Shown: positions 1 to 9,522, counted from the stretch's first letter. The stretch: 64,000 bases of DNA from Rhodoferax ferrireducens T118 (GCF_000013605.1 NC_007908.1:4030001-4094000); one strand, 5' to 3'. Program-made: numbers and translations. Notes: generated from the sequence alone by a model not told the origin.

Positions 1-1168
1 GCACCAGCCGCACCCAGTAGGTGGCACCCAGCGGGATCAATTCATCGTTGAAATCGTAACTGGCGTTGTGCAGCATGCAGGGGCCGCCGCCGTGACCCAT
101 GTCGCGGTGCGTGCCATCACCATTGGCGATGAAAGCGTAGCAACCCGGTTTGGCTTGCAGCATGAAAGAAAAATCTTCCGCACCCATGGTCGGCTCCTGC
201 GCCGTCACCTGGTCTGCGCCGACGATGCTCGCCATGACCCGGCGCGCAAACTCGGCCTCCGCGACGCTGTTGACGGTGGGCGGGTAGTTGCGCTTGAATT
301 CAAAATCGCAAGTCATGGCAAAGGCGGCGCAGAGATGGTCGGTGATTTGCTTCATGCGCTGCTCAATCAGGTCCAGCACGTCCAGCGAGAACGTGCGCAC
401 CGTGCCCTGCAGCTCGCAGGTGTTGGCGATGACATTGGTGGCCTCGCCGGCGTGGATCATGGTGACGGAAATCACCCCCGCGTCAATCGGCTTGATGTTG
501 CGGCTGATGATGGTCTGAAACGCCTGCACCAATTGGCAGGCCACGGGCACCGGGTCGATTGCGTTGTGCGGCATGGCGCCATGCCCGCCCTTGCCGCGCA
601 GGGTGATCTTGAACTCGTTGCTGGACGCCATCACCGCACCCGGACTGACGGCAAACTGGCCCACCTCAGCGCCCGGCCAGTTGTGCATGCCAAACACCGC
701 GTCCATCGGAAACTGCTCAAACAAACCGTCCTTGATCATCTCGCGCGCGCCGCCACCACCTTCTTCTGCCGGCTGGAAAATCAGATAAACCGTGCCGTCA
801 AAATGGCGATTGACGGCGAGGTGCTGTGCCGCTGCCAGCAGCATGGCGGTGTGCCCGTCATGGCCGCAGGCGTGCATCTTGCCGGGCTGCGTGCTGACGT
901 GGGCAAAGGTGTTGAGTTCCTGCATCGGCAACGCGTCCATGTCCGCGCGCAAACCAATCGCCCGACTCGATGTGCCGTTTTTGACGATGCCGACCACGCC
1001 GGTTTGCCCCAAGCCACGGTGGATCGGAATACCCCACTCGGTGAGCTTGCTCGCCACCAGATCGGCGGTATGAACTTCCTTGAAACACAGCTCGGGGTGG
1101 GCGTGGATTTCGCGCCGAACGGCGGCCATACCGGCCGTCTGGGTCACGATGGAATCAATAAGTTTCAT
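1..1168 (-). CDS. M20 family amidohydrolase (hippurate hydrolase-like), C-terminus cut by window edge
   Basis: Translation from the ATG at 1168 gives 389 residues of an M20/M40 metallo-amidohydrolase that would cleave N-acyl or N-carbamoyl amino acids in the cytoplasm. Visible are the metal-site motif HACGHDGH (Cys101, His103), the FQPAEEGGGG segment (Glu135/136) and the MHNWPG motif typical of the hippurate hydrolase/HipO group. A strong ribosome site AAGGAGGTG sits just upstream of the ATG. The 3' end lies beyond base 1, so the length cannot be compared with the usual ~390-400 residues, but nearly all of it seems present. It reads away from the adjacent plus-strand lipid operon. The exact substrate cannot be told from sequence. 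Confidence 0.9.
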   Translation of the reverse strand, partial: MKLIDSIVTQTAGMAAVRREIHAHPELCFKEVHTADLVASKLTEWGIPIHRGLGQTGVVGIVKNGTSSRAIGLRADMDALPMQELNTFAHVSTQPGKMHACGHDGHTAMLLAAAQHLAVNRHFDGTVYLIFQPAEEGGGGAREMIKDGLFEQFPMDAVFGMHNWPGAEVGQFAVSPGAVMASSNEFKITLRGKGGHGAMPHNAIDPVPVACQLVQAFQTIISRNIKPIDAGVISVTMIHAGEATNVIANTCELQGTVRTFSLDVLDLIEQRMKQITDHLCAAFAMTCDFEFKRNYPPTVNSVAEAEFARRVMASIVGADQVTAQEPTMGAEDFSFMLQAKPGCYAFIANGDGTHRDMGHGGGPCMLHNASYDFNDELIPLGATYWVRLV

Positions 1169-1337
1169 GGCACCTCCTTTTGCAGCAGTCTAGCGCCAAG
1201 CCGTCCCTCGCGCGCATGGCCTCGCCCTGGGCTCACACGGCATAAATCGTGACAAGAGCGCAAAATTAGCCTGTCGTCCTACAGTCGACTCGCGTCTGAG
1301 GGTGCAACATTGAAATTTTTCATTTTCTTGCCGCCTT

Positions 1338-2201
1338 ATGTCTTCGCCCGAATCCCTTAGCCAAGTCAGTGAAGCACCGACCGTTGCAGCGCCTCCCCTC
1401 GATGAAGCTGATGCGCGCGCTGCTGCCCAGGAGGCTATCGCCGAAGCGGCGTTGAGTTTTTCCATCAAGGTGCTGACGGTCAACATCCACAAAGGGTTCA
1501 CCTTCTTCAACCGCAAATTCATCCTCCACGAGTTGCGCGAAGCGGTTCGCAGCGTGGGCGCCGATGTTGTGTTCCTGCAGGAGGTGACCGGCTCCCACGC
1601 CCGCCATGAGCGCCGGGTCGCCGACTACCCGACCAACCCCCACTACGAGTTCCTGGCCGACAGCATCTGGCCGCAGTTTGCCTACGGCCGCAATGCCGTC
1701 TACCCTGGCGGCCACCACGGCAATGCCGTGTTGTCGAAGTTCCACATCGTCAGTTTCGAGAACCACGACGTGTCCATCATCGGGCCCGAACGGCGTGGAC
1801 TGTTGCACTGTGTGCTGCAGGTGCCAGGCCTTGACACGCAAGTCCACGTCATTTGCGTGCACCTCGGTCTGGCCGAGTCGCACCGCCTCCTGCAGTTGCA
1901 CATGTTGTGCGACCTGGTGCACCAGCACATACCGGCGAGCGCCCCGGTGATCGTGGCCGGCGACTTCAACGACTGGCGCCGCCGCGCCCACGCGGTGCTG
2001 GCGCAGGGCGCCAATCTGCATGAAGTATTTGTGCAGGCCTATGGCAAGGCTGCCCGCACTTTTCCGGCGCGCTTGCCGGTGCTGGCGCTGGACCGCATTT
2101 ATGTGCGCAACGCCATTGGCCATGCGCCGCTGGTGCTGCCCATCAGGCCCTGGTCCCACCTGTCGGACCACGCGCCGCTGGCGGCAACGATCGAATTATG
2201 A
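1338..2201 (+). CDS. ybhP: Endonuclease/exonuclease/phosphatase (EEP) family protein, YbhP-like
   Basis: A 287-residue EEP-fold protein. A variable N-terminal 45 residues precede VNIHKG, FLQEV (metal-binding Glu), the catalytic GDFNDW and the terminal SDHAPL, the normal order of metal and catalytic residues in this phosphodiesterase/phosphatase superfamily. It overlaps the next gene by the ATGA tetranucleotide at 2198-2201. The order EEP, cardiolipin synthase, YbhN-like membrane protein is that of E. coli ybhP-clsB-ybhN, so a role in phospholipid or membrane metabolism is likely. The true substrate is unknown. A start further in (after residue 40) is possible because the first residues are low complexity. 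Confidence 0.88.
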   Translation: MSSPESLSQVSEAPTVAAPPLDEADARAAAQEAIAEAALSFSIKVLTVNIHKGFTFFNRKFILHELREAVRSVGADVVFLQEVTGSHARHERRVADYPTNPHYEFLADSIWPQFAYGRNAVYPGGHHGNAVLSKFHIVSFENHDVSIIGPERRGLLHCVLQVPGLDTQVHVICVHLGLAESHRLLQLHMLCDLVHQHIPASAPVIVAGDFNDWRRRAHAVLAQGANLHEVFVQAYGKAARTFPARLPVLALDRIYVRNAIGHAPLVLPIRPWSHLSDHAPLAATIEL

Positions 2202-3448
2202 AAAACCGATGGGTCAGCGGCAACCGGGTGACCCTGCTGATCAATGGCGATGCCTATTTCCCGCGCGTGTTTGAGTGCATTGCCGCGGCCGAGCACGAGG
2301 TCCTGCTGGAGACCTTCATCCTGTTTGAAGACAAGGTCGGCCTGGCCCTGCAGGCAGCGCTGCTGGGCGCGGCGCGGCGCGGCGTGCAGATCGATATCAC
2401 CATTGACGGTTACGGCTCGCCCGACCTGTCTCCCGCCTTCATCTCGGCGCTGACACAGGCCGGCGTGCGGGTCCACGTGTTTGACCCCAGCCCCAGGCTA
2501 TGGGGCTACCGCACCAACATGTTCCGGCGCATGCACCGCAAGATCGTCGTGGTCGACGGTAGTCGCGCCTTTGTCGGCGGCATCAACTACTCCGACGACC
2601 ACCTGGTTGACTTCGGTCCGACCGCCAAACAGGACTATGCGATTGAAATTGAGGGGCCGCTGGTCAGCCACATCCAGCACTTTGCTCGCAGCCAGTTGCT
2701 CATTGGCCAGGGTGAGCCGCCCAGGCTTCGTGACCGGCTGTTCGGGCACGAGCCCGACGTCCCGGCGTTACCTGAGCTGCCGGCGGCAGGCAAGGCCGTG
2801 GCGCTTTTGGTCACGCGTGACAACCGCCAACACAAAAGCGACATCGAACGTCACTACCGCGTTGCCATCCGCACGGCGCGCCACCGGGTCCTGATCGCCA
2901 ACGCCTATTTTTTCCCCGGCTACCGCTTGCTCAAGCAACTGCGCAAGGCCGCGCAACGCGGCGTGGATGTGCGCCTGATCCTGCAGGGCGAGCCCGACAT
3001 GCCGATAGTCAAAGTCGCGGCCGGCCTGCTGTACCACCACTTGTTGAGCGCCGGGGTGAAGATTTATGAATACAGCGAGCGTCCGCTGCACGGCAAGGTC
3101 GCGCTGACCGACAACGCATGGTCGACCGTCGGCTCCAGCAACCTGGATCCGCTGAGCCTGGCGCTGAATCTGGAGGCCAACGTCATCATCAGGGACACCG
3201 CCTTCAACCAGCTTCTGGGCGAGCACCTGGCACAGTTGATGCAAAACAGCTGCAAGCAGATCCTGATTGGCGATGTGGCCGAGACCGGTCTGTGGGTGAG
3301 GCTGCGCAGCTTCCTGGTGTTCCATCTGTTGCGGCACTACCCGGCCTGGTTTGGCTGGTTGCCGGTCCATACGCCGCGCCTGACACTGCCCGACCAAGCG
3401 CTGGCCCAGTCGGGCGGCGACCGCGTGAATGAAGGCCGGGTGTCATGA
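2198..3448 (+). CDS. clsB: Cardiolipin synthase B
   Basis: A 416-residue phospholipase D-superfamily protein with two HKD motifs: HRKIVVVDGSRAFVGG around residue 114 and HGKVALTDNAWSTVGS around residue 297. It would condense phosphatidylglycerol with another phospholipid to make cardiolipin at the inner membrane. It lacks the long N-terminal membrane segments of ClsA, which fits the ClsB type. It starts inside the stop of the EEP gene and its own stop overlaps the ATG of the next gene at 3445, so all three genes should be translationally coupled. The family assignment is firm; the ClsB rather than ClsC subtype rests on the neighbours. Confidence 0.92.
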   Translation: MKNRWVSGNRVTLLINGDAYFPRVFECIAAAEHEVLLETFILFEDKVGLALQAALLGAARRGVQIDITIDGYGSPDLSPAFISALTQAGVRVHVFDPSPRLWGYRTNMFRRMHRKIVVVDGSRAFVGGINYSDDHLVDFGPTAKQDYAIEIEGPLVSHIQHFARSQLLIGQGEPPRLRDRLFGHEPDVPALPELPAAGKAVALLVTRDNRQHKSDIERHYRVAIRTARHRVLIANAYFFPGYRLLKQLRKAAQRGVDVRLILQGEPDMPIVKVAAGLLYHHLLSAGVKIYEYSERPLHGKVALTDNAWSTVGSSNLDPLSLALNLEANVIIRDTAFNQLLGEHLAQLMQNSCKQILIGDVAETGLWVRLRSFLVFHLLRHYPAWFGWLPVHTPRLTLPDQALAQSGGDRVNEGRVS

Positions 3449-4446
3449 CACATGCGCCAGCGCGGCACCGCATCACCACCAAGGTCTGGTGGCCCTGGCT
3501 CAAGCGCTTTGCCACAGCCGCTTTTTTCACGCTGGTGGCCTGGCTGCTGGTCACGCAGGCACGCGCGATCGAATGGAACGAGGTGCTGGCCACCCTAGCC
3601 AACTATCCCGGGCACACACTGCTGGTTGCCGCCGCGCTGGCCCTGCTCAGCCTGACCCTGTACAGCTCATTTGACCTGTTGGGGCGCCATTACACCGGCC
3701 ACACGCTGCGTGCGCGCACCGTGATGCGGGTCACCTTCATCAGCTACGTGTTCAACCTCAATATGGGTTCGCTGGTGGGCGGCGTCGCCCTGCGCTACCG
3801 GCTTTACACACGGCTGGGCTTGAACGCCGGCGTGATCACCCGCGTCATGACCCTGAGCATGTTGGCCAACTGGATCGGCTACCTGCTGCTGGCGGGCGTC
3901 ATTTTTGGCTTTCACGCCCCGGCGCTGCCACCCGGCTGGGTCATTGGCAGTGGTGGCCTGCAGGTTCTGGGTTTTGTGCTGCTGGCGCTGGCGCTGCTGT
4001 ATCTGCTGCTGTGCGCTGTGTTGCGCCGGCGCAGCTTTGTTCTCTGGGGCCACGAGCTGAACCTGCCCTCGCTGCGCTTGGCGGCGCTGCAATTGGGCAT
4101 GGGCGCGGCCAACTGGCTGCTGATGGGCGGTATCGTCTTCGTGCTGTTGCAGCAAAGAATCGCGTTCCCCACCGTGGTCAGCGTGCTGCTGGTCGCGGCC
4201 GTGGCCAGCGTGATCGCCCACGTGCCGGCCGGGCTCGGCGTGCTCGAGGCGGTCTTCATCGCCCTGCTGTCGCACCAGTTGCCCACGCACGAATTGCTGG
4301 CTGCCTTGCTGGCCTACCGCCTGATCTACTACCTGGCCCCGCTGACGCTGGCGGCCGTGCTGTACCTGGTGGCGGAAACACGGGCCAAAAAATCGGCGCC
4401 CGCACGCCGTCAGGGCAGCGCGGCGGCGGACAAGGAATTGGAATAA
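3445..4446 (+). CDS. ybhN: YbhN/UPF0104-type integral membrane protein (lysylphosphatidylglycerol synthase TM-domain family)
   Basis: A 333-residue polytopic protein with about eight hydrophobic stretches and the family pattern HVPAGLGVLEAVF near residue 255, as in the flippase domain of MprF/AglD relatives. It has no soluble aminoacyl-transferase domain. The start ATG overlaps the clsB stop. Membership in the ybhP-clsB-ybhN-type operon suggests a partner function in moving or modifying phospholipids, which is inferred. The C-terminus ends in a Lys/Ala-rich cytoplasmic tail. Confidence 0.85.
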   Translation: MTHAPARHRITTKVWWPWLKRFATAAFFTLVAWLLVTQARAIEWNEVLATLANYPGHTLLVAAALALLSLTLYSSFDLLGRHYTGHTLRARTVMRVTFISYVFNLNMGSLVGGVALRYRLYTRLGLNAGVITRVMTLSMLANWIGYLLLAGVIFGFHAPALPPGWVIGSGGLQVLGFVLLALALLYLLLCAVLRRRSFVLWGHELNLPSLRLAALQLGMGAANWLLMGGIVFVLLQQRIAFPTVVSVLLVAAVASVIAHVPAGLGVLEAVFIALLSHQLPTHELLAALLAYRLIYYLAPLTLAAVLYLVAETRAKKSAPARRQGSAAADKELE

Positions 4447-4500
4447 GGCGCCGGCCACCTTGATGCTGCATGCCGTTTGGTATTGCGCCAAAATGGGGGC

Positions 4501-6612
4501 ATGCCGCATTCCAAGTCCATGAATCCAAGCTCCTCCCCCCTCTCTGACGCCACCCCGACCCAGGTGCTGGGCGCCTGCCCGCACGACTGTCCCGACACTT
4601 GCTCCATGCTGACCACCGTCGCCGGCGGCATCGCCATCAAGGTGCAGGGCAACCCGGCCCATCCGCATACCGACGGCGCCCTGTGCACCAAGGTGTCGCG
4701 CTATACCGAGCGCACCTACCACCCCGAGCGCCTGCTGCACCCGCTCAAACGTGTCGGCCCCAAGGGCGCCGGCCAGTTCGAGCGCGTGAGCTGGGACGAC
4801 GCGTTGCAGGACATCGCGACCCGACTCAAAACCATCTCCAGCCGGGGGCCGCAAGCGGCGCAAGCCATCCTGCCCTACAGCTACGCCGGCACCATGGGGC
4901 TGATCCAGGGCGACGGCATGTCGGCCCGCTTCTTCCACAAACTGGGCGCCTCCCTGCTGGACCGCACCATCTGCGCCGCCGCTGGCGGCGAGGGGCTGAC
5001 CCAGACCCTGGGCGGCAAGGTCGGCATGCGGGTCGAATTTTTTGCCGAAGCCCAACTGATCCTGATCTGGGGCAGCAACTCGATTGCCAGCAACCTGCAC
5101 TTCTGGCGCTACGCCCAGGTGGCCAAGCGCAACGGCGCCAAGCTGATCTGCATTGACCCGCGTTTGAGCGAAACGGCGGATAAATGCCACGAACACATCG
5201 CGCTGCTGCCCGGCACCGACGGCGCGCTGGCGCTGGCGCTGATGCACGAGCTCATCACCCACGACTGGCTCGATCACGACTACCTGACGCACTACACGCT
5301 GGGTTGGGACCTGCTGCGTGAGCGGGCGCTGCAATGGTCACCGGAGCGGGCCGCGGGGGTGTGCGGCATCAACCCCGAGCAGATCCGTGCCCTGGCCCGT
5401 GACTACGGTGCCTGTGCGGCCAGCCGTGCGCCGGCGGCGATCCGCATCAACTATGGGATGCAACGCGTCCACGGCGGCGGCAATGCCGTGCGCCTGATTG
5501 CCTCTCTACCCGCCTTGATTGGCGCCTGGCGCCACCGCGCCGGCGGTGTCCTGCTCTCCAGTTCGAGCATGTTCCCGGTTAAAAAAGCGGCACTGCAGCG
5601 GCCCGACCTGCTGGCCGGCAAAACCCCGCGCACCCTCAACATGAGCACCATTGGGGACGAGCTGCTGCGCCCGGCCAGCACGGCTTTCGGCCCGGCGATT
5701 GAGGCGCTGATCGTCTACAACAGCAACCCGGTGGCGGTCGCGCCCGAGTCGGCCAAGGTGGTGCAGGGCTTCGCGCGGGAAGACCTCTTCACTGTGGTGC
5801 TGGAGCACTTCCAGACCGACACCGCCGACTATGCCGACTACATCCTGCCCGCCACGACGCAACTGGAGCATTGGGACGTGCATTCGAGCTACGGCCACAC
5901 CGATGCGCTACTCAATCGCCCGGCCATTGCGCCGCTGGGCGAGGCCAAACCCAACACGCAGATTTTTCGCGAGCTGGCCGCGCGCATGGGTTTCACCGAG
6001 CCCTGCTTTGCCGACGATGACGTGGCGCTATGCCGCATGGCCTATGGCGACGCCGTTGATTTTGACGAGTTGCTCCATCACGGCTTTGCCACGCTGAAAA
6101 CACCCGAGGCACCATTTGCCCAGGGCAAGTTCCCCACGCCCTCCGGCAAATGCGAGTTTTTCAGCGCCCGGCTGGCGGCGCAGGGGCTGGACGGCCTGCC
6201 CGACCATGTGCCCAACTACGAAGCGTTTGCGTCGTCGCCGCTGTATCCGCTGGCCATGATCTCGCCACCCGCGCGCAATTTCCTGAACTCCACGTTCGTC
6301 AATGTGCGGAGCCTGCAGGACTCGGAGCGCGAGCCGCTGCTGGAAATGCATGCGACCGATGCGGCGGCGCGTGGCATCCAGAGCGGCGACGTCGTGCGTG
6401 TCTTCAACGCCCGTGGCGAGTACCGCTGCAAGGCAGAAATCTCCCGGCGCGCGCGCCCCGGTGTAGTCAATGGCCTGGGCGTGTGGTGGCGCAAGCTGGG
6501 CCTGAGCGGCACCAATGTGAATCAGCTCACCAGTCAAAACCTGACCGACCTGGGCGGCGGCCCCACGTTTTACGACTGCCTGGTGCAGGTGATGGCGGAC
6601 CAGGCTTCATGA
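4501..6612 (+). CDS. Molybdopterin-dependent oxidoreductase, cytoplasmic DMSO-reductase superfamily
   Basis: About 703 residues of a Mo-bis-MGD oxidoreductase. The N-terminus carries a [4Fe-4S] site with cysteines in ACPHDCPDTC plus a fourth in GALCTK. The middle has the dinucleotide-binding pattern (LIWGSNSIASN, CIDPRLSETA), and the C-terminal molybdopterin-binding barrel ends in LGGGPTFYDCLV. There is no Tat signal, so it should stay in the cytoplasm. The TTG at 4477 also keeps the frame open, but the ATG at 4501 after GGGGGC is more likely. No subunit partner gene is adjacent; it resembles single-subunit thiosulfate/polysulfide reductase-like or formate-dehydrogenase-like enzymes of unknown substrate. 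Confidence 0.88.
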   Translation: MPHSKSMNPSSSPLSDATPTQVLGACPHDCPDTCSMLTTVAGGIAIKVQGNPAHPHTDGALCTKVSRYTERTYHPERLLHPLKRVGPKGAGQFERVSWDDALQDIATRLKTISSRGPQAAQAILPYSYAGTMGLIQGDGMSARFFHKLGASLLDRTICAAAGGEGLTQTLGGKVGMRVEFFAEAQLILIWGSNSIASNLHFWRYAQVAKRNGAKLICIDPRLSETADKCHEHIALLPGTDGALALALMHELITHDWLDHDYLTHYTLGWDLLRERALQWSPERAAGVCGINPEQIRALARDYGACAASRAPAAIRINYGMQRVHGGGNAVRLIASLPALIGAWRHRAGGVLLSSSSMFPVKKAALQRPDLLAGKTPRTLNMSTIGDELLRPASTAFGPAIEALIVYNSNPVAVAPESAKVVQGFAREDLFTVVLEHFQTDTADYADYILPATTQLEHWDVHSSYGHTDALLNRPAIAPLGEAKPNTQIFRELAARMGFTEPCFADDDVALCRMAYGDAVDFDELLHHGFATLKTPEAPFAQGKFPTPSGKCEFFSARLAAQGLDGLPDHVPNYEAFASSPLYPLAMISPPARNFLNSTFVNVRSLQDSEREPLLEMHATDAAARGIQSGDVVRVFNARGEYRCKAEISRRARPGVVNGLGVWWRKLGLSGTNVNQLTSQNLTDLGGGPTFYDCLVQVMADQAS

Positions 6613-6621
6613 ACACCGCTG

Positions 6622-6684
6622 GATGCTATAACTAAGATAGCTACCTACGATTGTATTCATTGGGCTAGAAGCGCTTTTTATAGA
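6622..6684 (+). repeat. Dispersed Comamonadaceae-type intergenic repeat, copy 1
   Basis: Begins with TGCTATAACTAAGATAGCTAC, a GCTAT/ATAGC dyad, and ends in a GGGCTAGAAGC block. It follows the oxidoreductase stop and precedes the LysR stop. The same layout recurs at about eight places in this window. Confidence 0.6.
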
Positions 6685-6689
6685 CAAAC

Positions 6690-7601
6690 TCAGGGCCCCA
6701 ATGCGGCCACCAGAAAATCGATCCACACGCGCAACTTGACCGCCAGAAAGCGATTCGGCGGGTACAGCAGCCAGGCCGTGCCGGCGTAATCGGTCTTGTG
6801 CTCCCAGTCATCCAGAACCGTCACCAAGTCCGCCTTGGCCAGGGCCTCGCGGGCGGTAAATTCAGGCAGGCTGGCAATACCCAGATGCTGCCGCGCACCG
6901 TCCAGGCGCACTTCGCTGTGATTGGCCACATAGCGCCCGCTGACCCGCACCGTGGCTTCTTCAGCCCCTCTTTGAAAACGCCAGTGGCGGTCGCGCTCGT
7001 CCTCGCCCAGGTAAAGGCAACTGTGCTGCACCAGATCACGCGGGTGCGCTGGCGTGCCATGCGCTGCCAGGTACTGCGAGCTGGCGCAAACCAGATGGCG
7101 AATCGATGTCAGAGGTCGGCCCGCCAGGCCCGGTGGTGGTACATCGGTGATGCGAATGGCCAGGTCGATGGACTCCTCAAACAGGTCCACCGTGCGGTCA
7201 GTGATGATGAGTTGCACATCCACCTCGGGGTAGCGTGCCAGGAACGCAGGCATCAGCGGGTGCACCACCTGTCTGCCAAAGGCTTTGGGCATGCTCACCC
7301 GTACCAGCCCACGCGGTGTGGCGCTTTGGCTGTCGCTCAGGGCCATCACCTCGCGCGCGGCCGCCACCAAGGCCTGGCAGCGCGTGAACGCGGCACTGCC
7401 CGCCTCCGTCAGGCGCAGCTTGCGGGTGGTGCGCTCCAGCAGCCGCACCCGCAATACCCCCTCCAGCCGTGCCACCTGGCGGCTCACGGCTGACGGGGTC
7501 AAACCCAACTGACGGGCCGCGCCCGAAAAGCTGCCGGCATCCACCACACGGGCAAATACCACCATGTCAGGCAGGTTATCAAGCGGGCTATTGATGCTCA
7601 C
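6690..7601 (-). CDS. LysR-family transcriptional regulator
   Basis: A 303-residue LTTR: N-terminal winged HTH (AGSFSGAARQLGLTPSAVSR, residues ~22-42), then a PBP2-type co-inducer domain (residues ~95-300), as in the CrgA/DmlR-like subgroup. The reading frame starts with GTG at 7601; the ATG 12 codons in would cut into the HTH and is less likely. It is divergent from an EamA-type exporter, and LTTRs typically control the divergent neighbour. The likely target is therefore the exporter promoter between 7602 and 7691. The ligand is unknown. Confidence 0.9.
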   Translation of the reverse strand: MSINSPLDNLPDMVVFARVVDAGSFSGAARQLGLTPSAVSRQVARLEGVLRVRLLERTTRKLRLTEAGSAAFTRCQALVAAAREVMALSDSQSATPRGLVRVSMPKAFGRQVVHPLMPAFLARYPEVDVQLIITDRTVDLFEESIDLAIRITDVPPPGLAGRPLTSIRHLVCASSQYLAAHGTPAHPRDLVQHSCLYLGEDERDRHWRFQRGAEEATVRVSGRYVANHSEVRLDGARQHLGIASLPEFTAREALAKADLVTVLDDWEHKTDYAGTAWLLYPPNRFLAVKLRVWIDFLVAALGP

Positions 7602-7691
7602 GGCGCACAGGTGATGTTCTTCATGGCTGAATTATCACCAAATGAAACCAAATCTATCATGGCCACCCGCTTCTGCTTTCCCCTATTTGCC

Positions 7692-8582
7692 ATGACCACC
7701 TTGACCCTGCCCCAACCCAAACACCTGCTGCGCCTGTCCGACTTCACCCTGCTGCTGGTGGCCATGGTCTGGGGCACCAGCTATGGCGTGGCCAAAGGGG
7801 CTCTGGCTTTTTACCCGGTACTGGGCTTTCTGGCGGTGCGTTTTACGCTGACCTTTGTCCTGCTGCTGCCGGCACTGCTGCGCGCACCCGCCGTTCAAAA
7901 GCGCGATGCCCTGCGCACGGGCCTGCCGCTGGGCATGCTGATGCTGGGCATTTTCTTGTGTGAAACATTTGGTGTCGCCCATACCCAGGCCAGCAACGCC
8001 GCTTTTCTGATCAGCCTGTGCGTGGTGCTGACGCCGTTTGCCGAGTGGTGGCTGCTGGGCCGCCGTCCGGCGCAGGCCATGTTTGTGTTTGCGGCCATTT
8101 CACTGCTGGGGGCGGCGTTGCTTGGCGGCGGCATCTCTGGCCGCTTGAGTTGGGGCGACGGCCTGATGCTGGCCGCGGCGGTGCTGCGCGCCATCACGGT
8201 GTGCCAGACCAGCCAGCTCACCCGCCACAGCAGTGCATCGGCACTGGCACTCACGGCCGTGCAGGCCGGCGTGATTGGCATCGGCAGCCTGCTGCTGGCC
8301 CTGCTGATGCCCGGTGATTTGTCTGCGCTGCCGACCCAGGCTACCTTCTGGCAGGCCACGCTGTACCTGGTGCTGGGCTGTACGGTGTTTGCCTTCTTTG
8401 CCCAAAACTGGGCCCTCAAACACAGCGCGCCCAGCCGGGTTGCCCTGCTGACCAGCACCGAGCCCGCCTTTGGCGCCCTGTTTGCGGTGCTCTGGCTGGG
8501 CGAGAGTCTCAGCGCCACGGCTTGGCTGGGCGGCGGGCTGATTGTGTTGGCGGCACTGTGGACCACGTGGCGGCGCAGCTAA
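7692..8582 (+). CDS. EamA/DMT-family transporter
   Basis: About 296 residues with ten hydrophobic segments arranged as two EamA repeats, and the WGTSYGVAKGA signature near the N-terminus of the first repeat. Members are inner-membrane exporters of amino acids or other metabolites. The frame is open from a GTG at 7611, but that would leave nine bases to the divergent LysR gene; the ATG at 7692 directly precedes the first membrane segment and leaves a usable promoter. The substrate is unknown and regulation by the divergent LysR protein is inferred. Confidence 0.85.
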   Translation: MTTLTLPQPKHLLRLSDFTLLLVAMVWGTSYGVAKGALAFYPVLGFLAVRFTLTFVLLLPALLRAPAVQKRDALRTGLPLGMLMLGIFLCETFGVAHTQASNAAFLISLCVVLTPFAEWWLLGRRPAQAMFVFAAISLLGAALLGGGISGRLSWGDGLMLAAAVLRAITVCQTSQLTRHSSASALALTAVQAGVIGIGSLLLALLMPGDLSALPTQATFWQATLYLVLGCTVFAFFAQNWALKHSAPSRVALLTSTEPAFGALFAVLWLGESLSATAWLGGGLIVLAALWTTWRRS

Positions 8583-8646
8583 GACCACACAAATAGCACG
8601 CTGGCCGGTTGGCGCAGACGCGACCAGCGAGCCTGAAAGCAGAATT

Positions 8647-8712
8647 GATTTTGCTATATTTACAGTAGCTACTTAAGCATATAACACGGGGGCTACAGGC
8701 AGTTTTCGTGAA
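8647..8712 (+). repeat. Dispersed intergenic repeat, copy 2
   Basis: TTGCTATATTTACAGTAGCT followed by a CACGGGGGCTACAGGC block, between the EamA gene and the TetR gene. Same architecture as the copies at 6622, 25987 and 26600. Confidence 0.6.
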
Positions 8713-8783
8713 AACAAGCCTTCGTGGGAGCGACACAACTTTACCCAAGCTTCACGCCATCCATTGACGCATGGTTTTACAAT

Positions 8784-8803
8784 AAGTAATTGATTAATTA
8801 CTT
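8784..8803. promoter_or_regulatory. Perfect inverted repeat, probable TetR operator
   Basis: AAGTAATT and AATTACTT form perfect 8-base arms around GATT, ending nine bases before the TetR-family start codon at 8812. Position and symmetry fit autoregulation of the regulator and its downstream efflux operon. Confidence 0.6.
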
Positions 8804-8811
8804 CTGTCTCC

Positions 8812-9522
8812 ATGCAAGTCATCGACAAACCTTCCAAGCAGCGCACCGAGGTGCGTCAGGCCAGCCTGGTTGAAGCCGCGTTGCGGCTGGCGGCGCAGCG
8901 CAGCCCGGCGGACATCACGACGGGCGACCTGGCGCAGGCGGTCGGCATCACCCAAGGCGCCGTGTTTCGGCACTTTGCCAGCAAAGAAGCCATCTGGCTG
9001 GCGGTGCTGGACTGGGTTACTCAAACGCTGATGAGCCGCCTGCAAGCTGCCGCGCAAGGGGCCCAGGCAGCAGAATCCGCCGCGATGAAGATCCCGCCCA
9101 GCGGACCCGAATCAGCCCAACCCGCCCTGGTTTCACCAAGCTCGGGCTCAAACCGCTCGGCACTGACCGCCCTGCAAGCTGTCTTCATGGCCCACGTGGA
9201 TTTTGTGGTGACGCACCCCGGCGTGCCGCGCGTGATTTTTCAGGAGTTGCAACAGCCACACGACACCGCCCTCAAAGCGCGCGTGCGGGATCTGCTGCTG
9301 CAGTACCGGCGCTTGCTCATGCAACTCTTGCAGCAAGTCCAAACACAAAAAGCGATGGCGCCAGATATCGATTTACGGGCTGCTGCCGTTCTGTTCATCG
9401 GCTCGGTGCAGGGGCTGGTGATGCAAGCAATGATCTCTGGTGATGTGCCCGCCATGGCCGTACAAGCCCCTGGCGTATTTGCCATCTTCCAGCGCGGCCT
9501 GCTTGCCCAAGCGCCCCTTTGA
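8812..9522 (+). CDS. TetR-family transcriptional regulator of the downstream ABC efflux operon
   Basis: A 236-residue TetR/AcrR protein. The N-terminal HTH (ITTGDLAQAVGITQGAVFRH, residues ~35-55) is followed by the usual helix with FASKEAIW. The C-terminal ligand domain contains an unusual low-complexity Pro/Ser/Ala insertion around residues 80-118, which lengthens it beyond the common ~200. It lies 15 bases upstream of, and co-oriented with, the membrane-fusion gene. A perfect palindrome at 8784-8803 just before its start suggests it represses itself and the pump. Confidence 0.9.
   Translation: MQVIDKPSKQRTEVRQASLVEAALRLAAQRSPADITTGDLAQAVGITQGAVFRHFASKEAIWLAVLDWVTQTLMSRLQAAAQGAQAAESAAMKIPPSGPESAQPALVSPSSGSNRSALTALQAVFMAHVDFVVTHPGVPRVIFQELQQPHDTALKARVRDLLLQYRRLLMQLLQQVQTQKAMAPDIDLRAAAVLFIGSVQGLVMQAMISGDVPAMAVQAPGVFAIFQRGLLAQAPL

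Noticed and set aside
68..1252. A 394-codon plus-strand frame at the left edge
   Set aside because: It is the antisense of the M20 amidohydrolase, which has catalytic motifs and a good ribosome site.
3667..5334. A 555-codon minus-strand open frame across ybhN and the molybdopterin gene
   Set aside because: It spans the junction of two real plus-strand genes and has low-complexity Gln/Arg composition without any domain.
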